Assembly: GCF_900111735.1 (NCBI RefSeq)
Contig: NZ_FOHW01000011.1
Location: forward strand, 88,327 to 152,326
Reading direction: 5' to 3'
DNA length: 64,000 nt
Origin: Pseudomonas graminis
GTDB taxonomy: Bacteria > Pseudomonadota > Gammaproteobacteria > Pseudomonadales > Pseudomonadaceae
Shown here: in pieces, positions 62,083-64,000 of the stretch
Position numbering within the stretch: the stretch's first letter is position 1
Layout of the letters: each line of letters opens with the position of its first letter
Position numbers and translations under genes: made by a program
Notes under the pieces: generated by a model
Seen by the model: the letters and a program-made list of their open reading frames with translations, nothing else
The model's database searches: none
Told to the model about the DNA's origin: nothing

Positions 62083-63576
62083 ATGAGCACCATTCAACAC
62101 CTGATACATGGCGAGCGGGTCAGCGAAGACGGCCGCAGCGCGGATGTGTTCAACCCCTCGACTGGTCATGCCATTCGCCAGGTGCCACTCGCCAGTCGCG
62201 AAACCGTTCAACAAGCGATCGACTCTGCCAAGGCTGCTTTCCCCGCGTGGCGCAATACCCCTCCTGCAAAGCGCGCGCAGGTCAGGTTCCGCTTCAAGCA
62301 ATTGCTGGAACAGAACGAGGCGCGTATTGCCCGGCTGATCAGCGAAGAGCACGGCAAGACCATCGAAGATGCCGCGGGAGAACTCAAGCGGGGTATCGAA
62401 AACGTCGAATACGCCTGTGCGGCGCCTGAAATTCTCAAGGGCGAGTACAGCCGCAACGTCGGCCCGAACATTGATGCGTGGTCTGACTTTCAGCCGCTCG
62501 GCGTAGTGGCGGGCATCACTCCGTTCAACTTCCCTGCCATGGTTCCGCTGTGGATGTACCCGTTGGCGATTGCCTGCGGTAACTGTTTCATCCTCAAACC
62601 GTCCGAGCGCGATCCAAGCTCAACCTTGCTGATCGCCGAGTTGCTCCATGAAGCCGGATTGCCGAAGGGCGTGCTGAATGTAGTGCACGGAGACAAGGTG
62701 GCGGTTGATGCGTTGATCCAAGCCCCTGAAGTCAAAGCGCTGAGTTTTGTGGGCTCCACCCCGATCGCCGAGTACATCTATAAAGAGGCTACTGCACGCG
62801 GCAAGCGGGTACAGGCATTGGGCGGCGCGAAGAACCACGCAGTGCTGATGCCCGACGCGGACTTGGATAACGCCGTAAGCGCATTGATGGGCGCGGCCTA
62901 TGGTTCCTGCGGCGAGCGCTGCATGGCGATTTCGGTCGCAGTGTGCGTGGGTGACCAGGTCGCCGACGCATTGGTCGCCAAGCTCGTGCCGCAAATCAAT
63001 GGGTTGAAGATCGGCGCCGGGACTTCCAGCGGACTCGATATGGGCCCTCTGGTCACGGGGCAGCATCGCGACAGAGTCAGCAGCTATATAGAGGACGGCG
63101 TGGGTGCAGGTGCGAAGCTGGTTGTGGACGGTCGTGGGCTCACGATCCCAGGACACGAAGATGGTTTTTTTCTGGGTGGATGCCTGTTCGACCATGTCAC
63201 GGCCGAGATGCGCATCTATAAAGAAGAGATATTCGGGCCGGTGCTGTGCATTGTGCGTGTGGACAGCCTCGAACATGCGATGCAACTGATCAACGATCAT
63301 GAATACGGCAATGGCACCTGCATCTTCACTCGCGATGGTGAGGCGGCCCGTCTGTTCTGCGACGAGATAGAGGTAGGTATGGTTGGGGTGAACGTTCCAC
63401 TGCCTGTACCTGTGGCTTATCACAGCTTTGGCGGATGGAAGCGGTCACTGTTTGGTGACCTGCATGCTTATGGCCCGGATGGCGTTCGCTTCTATACACG
63501 TCGCAAAGCCATTACACAGCGATGGCCGCAGCGCGCCAGTCACGAGGCCTCGCAGTTCGCGTTCCCCAGTCTTTAA
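62083..63576 (+). CDS. mmsA: CoA-acylating (methyl)malonate-semialdehyde dehydrogenase
   Basis: A 497-residue ALDH-superfamily enzyme that oxidises malonate semialdehyde to acetyl-CoA and CO2 using NAD and Co[22 protein letters not shown], and the catalytic Cys in S-C-G-E-R-C-M-A at about residue 285 are the MmsA/IolA signatures. ATG 62083 has SD GGAG. Downstream of bauA it would finish beta-alanine catabolism (BauC role); it may also serve valine or inositol routes. Confidence 0.93.
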   Translation: MSTIQHLIHGERVSEDGRSADVFNPSTGHAIRQVPLASRETVQQAIDSAKAAFPAWRNTPPAKRAQVRFRFKQLLEQNEARIARLISEEHGKTIEDAAGELKRGIENVEYACAAPEILKGEYSRNVGPNIDAWSDFQPLGVVAGITPFNFPAMVPLWMYPLAIACGNCFILKPSERDPSSTLLIAELLHEAGLPKGVLNVVHGDKVAVDALIQAPEVKALSFVGSTPIAEYIYKEATARGKRVQALGGAKNHAVLMPDADLDNAVSALMGAAYGSCGERCMAISVAVCVGDQVADALVAKLVPQINGLKIGAGTSSGLDMGPLVTGQHRDRVSSYIEDGVGAGAKLVVDGRGLTIPGHEDGFFLGGCLFDHVTAEMRIYKEEIFGPVLCIVRVDSLEHAMQLINDHEYGNGTCIFTRDGEAARLFCDEIEVGMVGVNVPLPVPVAYHSFGGWKRSLFGDLHAYGPDGVRFYTRRKAITQRWPQRASHEASQFAFPSL

Positions 63577-63658
63577 TGCTTCCGGGTGGGCGAGCCCCCA
63601 AACTTGTCCACTCGATCCGTTATTTTTGACCGATATGACAGTTTCATTAAATAAGTGC

Positions 63659-63686
63659 TTGACGCCCCTCTGGATCTGTCTATAAT
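63659..63686 (+). promoter_or_regulatory. rrn promoter P1
   Basis: -35 TTGACG (63659-63664) and -10 TATAAT (63681-63686), spacer 16. The most upstream of three tandem promoters ahead of the ribosomal RNA operon. Confidence 0.75.
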
Positions 63687-63806
63687 TCGCCCCACTTCCG
63701 GCGCAGACGAAACGGAAAACTCCTTGGTAATCAAAGAGTTGGACGAAGTAAGCAGCGAGGAATGCTTCGGTTCAGATGCTTGAATCGACAGCGGTGAAAA
63801 AGGCAG

Positions 63807-63834
63807 TTGACAGCAGGTTGTAACGCTGTAGAAT
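63807..63834 (+). promoter_or_regulatory. rrn promoter P2
   Basis: -35 TTGACA (63807-63812), spacer 16, -10 TAGAAT (63829-63834), followed by TCGCCTCCC, a GC-rich discriminator as in stringently controlled promoters. Confidence 0.85.
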
Positions 63835-63925
63835 TCGCCTCCCGCTGACGTGAGACGTTAAGTCGAACGAAGCGCAAGTGGTTGAAGTTGATAAGGAAAC
63901 TTTGAAAACTTCTTAAAATAACCGC

Positions 63926-63953
63926 TTGACAGAGACAAGAGACGCTGTAGAAT
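63926..63953 (+). promoter_or_regulatory. rrn promoter P3
   Basis: -35 TTGACA (63926-63931), spacer 16, -10 TAGAAT (63948-63953), followed by GCGCGCC discriminator. The ACGCTGTAGAAT stretch is nearly repeated from P2. Confidence 0.88.
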
Positions 63954-63989
63954 GCGCGCCTCGGTTGAGACGAAAGATCTTAGCCACCC

Positions 63990-64000
63990 GCTCTTTAACA
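63990..64000 (+). promoter_or_regulatory. rrn leader boxA
   Basis: GCTCTTTAACA at the right edge is the boxA antitermination element that precedes 16S rRNA genes; the 16S gene itself must begin beyond the window. Confidence 0.9.

Overview
The window reads as chromosomal DNA of a Pseudomonas (fluorescens/syringae-like lineage). The support is the GC-rich coding, the Pseudomonas REP palindromes (GGAGCGCGCTTGCCCGCGA and relatives), and gene neighbourhoods known from Pseudomonas: morA beside glyA, fprB and mscL close to radA, cioAB with a DUF2474 peptide, and bauA with an mmsA-type dehydrogenase. The last 340 bases are the promoter and leader region of a ribosomal RNA operon whose genes lie past the right edge. 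The first gene is cut by the left edge.

Layout. 0-12 kb: metallophosphoesterase, orphan ModA-like binding protein, HBM-type chemoreceptor, acyltransferase, flavoprotein, HDAC-like hydrolase, GNAT, tesB, HAD phosphatase, alpha/beta hydrolase, ypfJ. 12-15 kb (minus strand): a type VI secretion island with hcp, a glycine-zipper effector and three small membrane immunity-like genes interspersed with effector remnants. 15-31 kb: MFS exporter, trmA, purine permease, a paoABC-type molybdenum hydroxylase, a choline-type binding protein, an esterase, the cioAB oxidase, rlmG, a LuxR-type HTH protein. 31-37 kb: fprB, mscL, radA, a PilZ protein, and the cstA-yjiX-yjiA carbon-starvation set. 37.4-39.5 kb: a second effector/immunity island. 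It carries the same upstream block and SD hairpin as hcp but has no hcp. 39.6-50 kb: glyA, morA, ettA, a GreA/B-like factor, a lipoprotein, a Bcr-type MFS. 50-60 kb: nucleobase catabolism and transport (adenine deaminase, 8-oxoguanine deaminase, a xanthine/urate-type permease, a RutR-like regulator) plus a decayed toxin-antitoxin pair. 60-63.6 kb: LysR regulator, omega-amino acid aminotransferase and semialdehyde dehydrogenase for beta-alanine catabolism. 63.6-64 kb: three tandem rrn promoters and boxA.

The most notable content is the pair of type VI islands. Between them they hold two full effectors (about 316 aa, with near-identical N-terminal two thirds and divergent glycine-zipper C-termini), five two-helix membrane proteins that look like immunity proteins, and three effector 3'-end remnants. 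Four of the five immunity genes start at, or within a few bases of, an effector 3' end encoding a Tyr-Glu/Asp-Trp terminus; the fifth (13198-13566) does so as the intact partner of effector 1. This is the expected trace of repeated effector displacement with retention of immunity. The hairpin over the Shine-Dalgarno site of hcp is conserved in front of the second effector, so the two islands are probably co-regulated after transcription. Effector, immunity and regulation claims are inferences from sequence and context.
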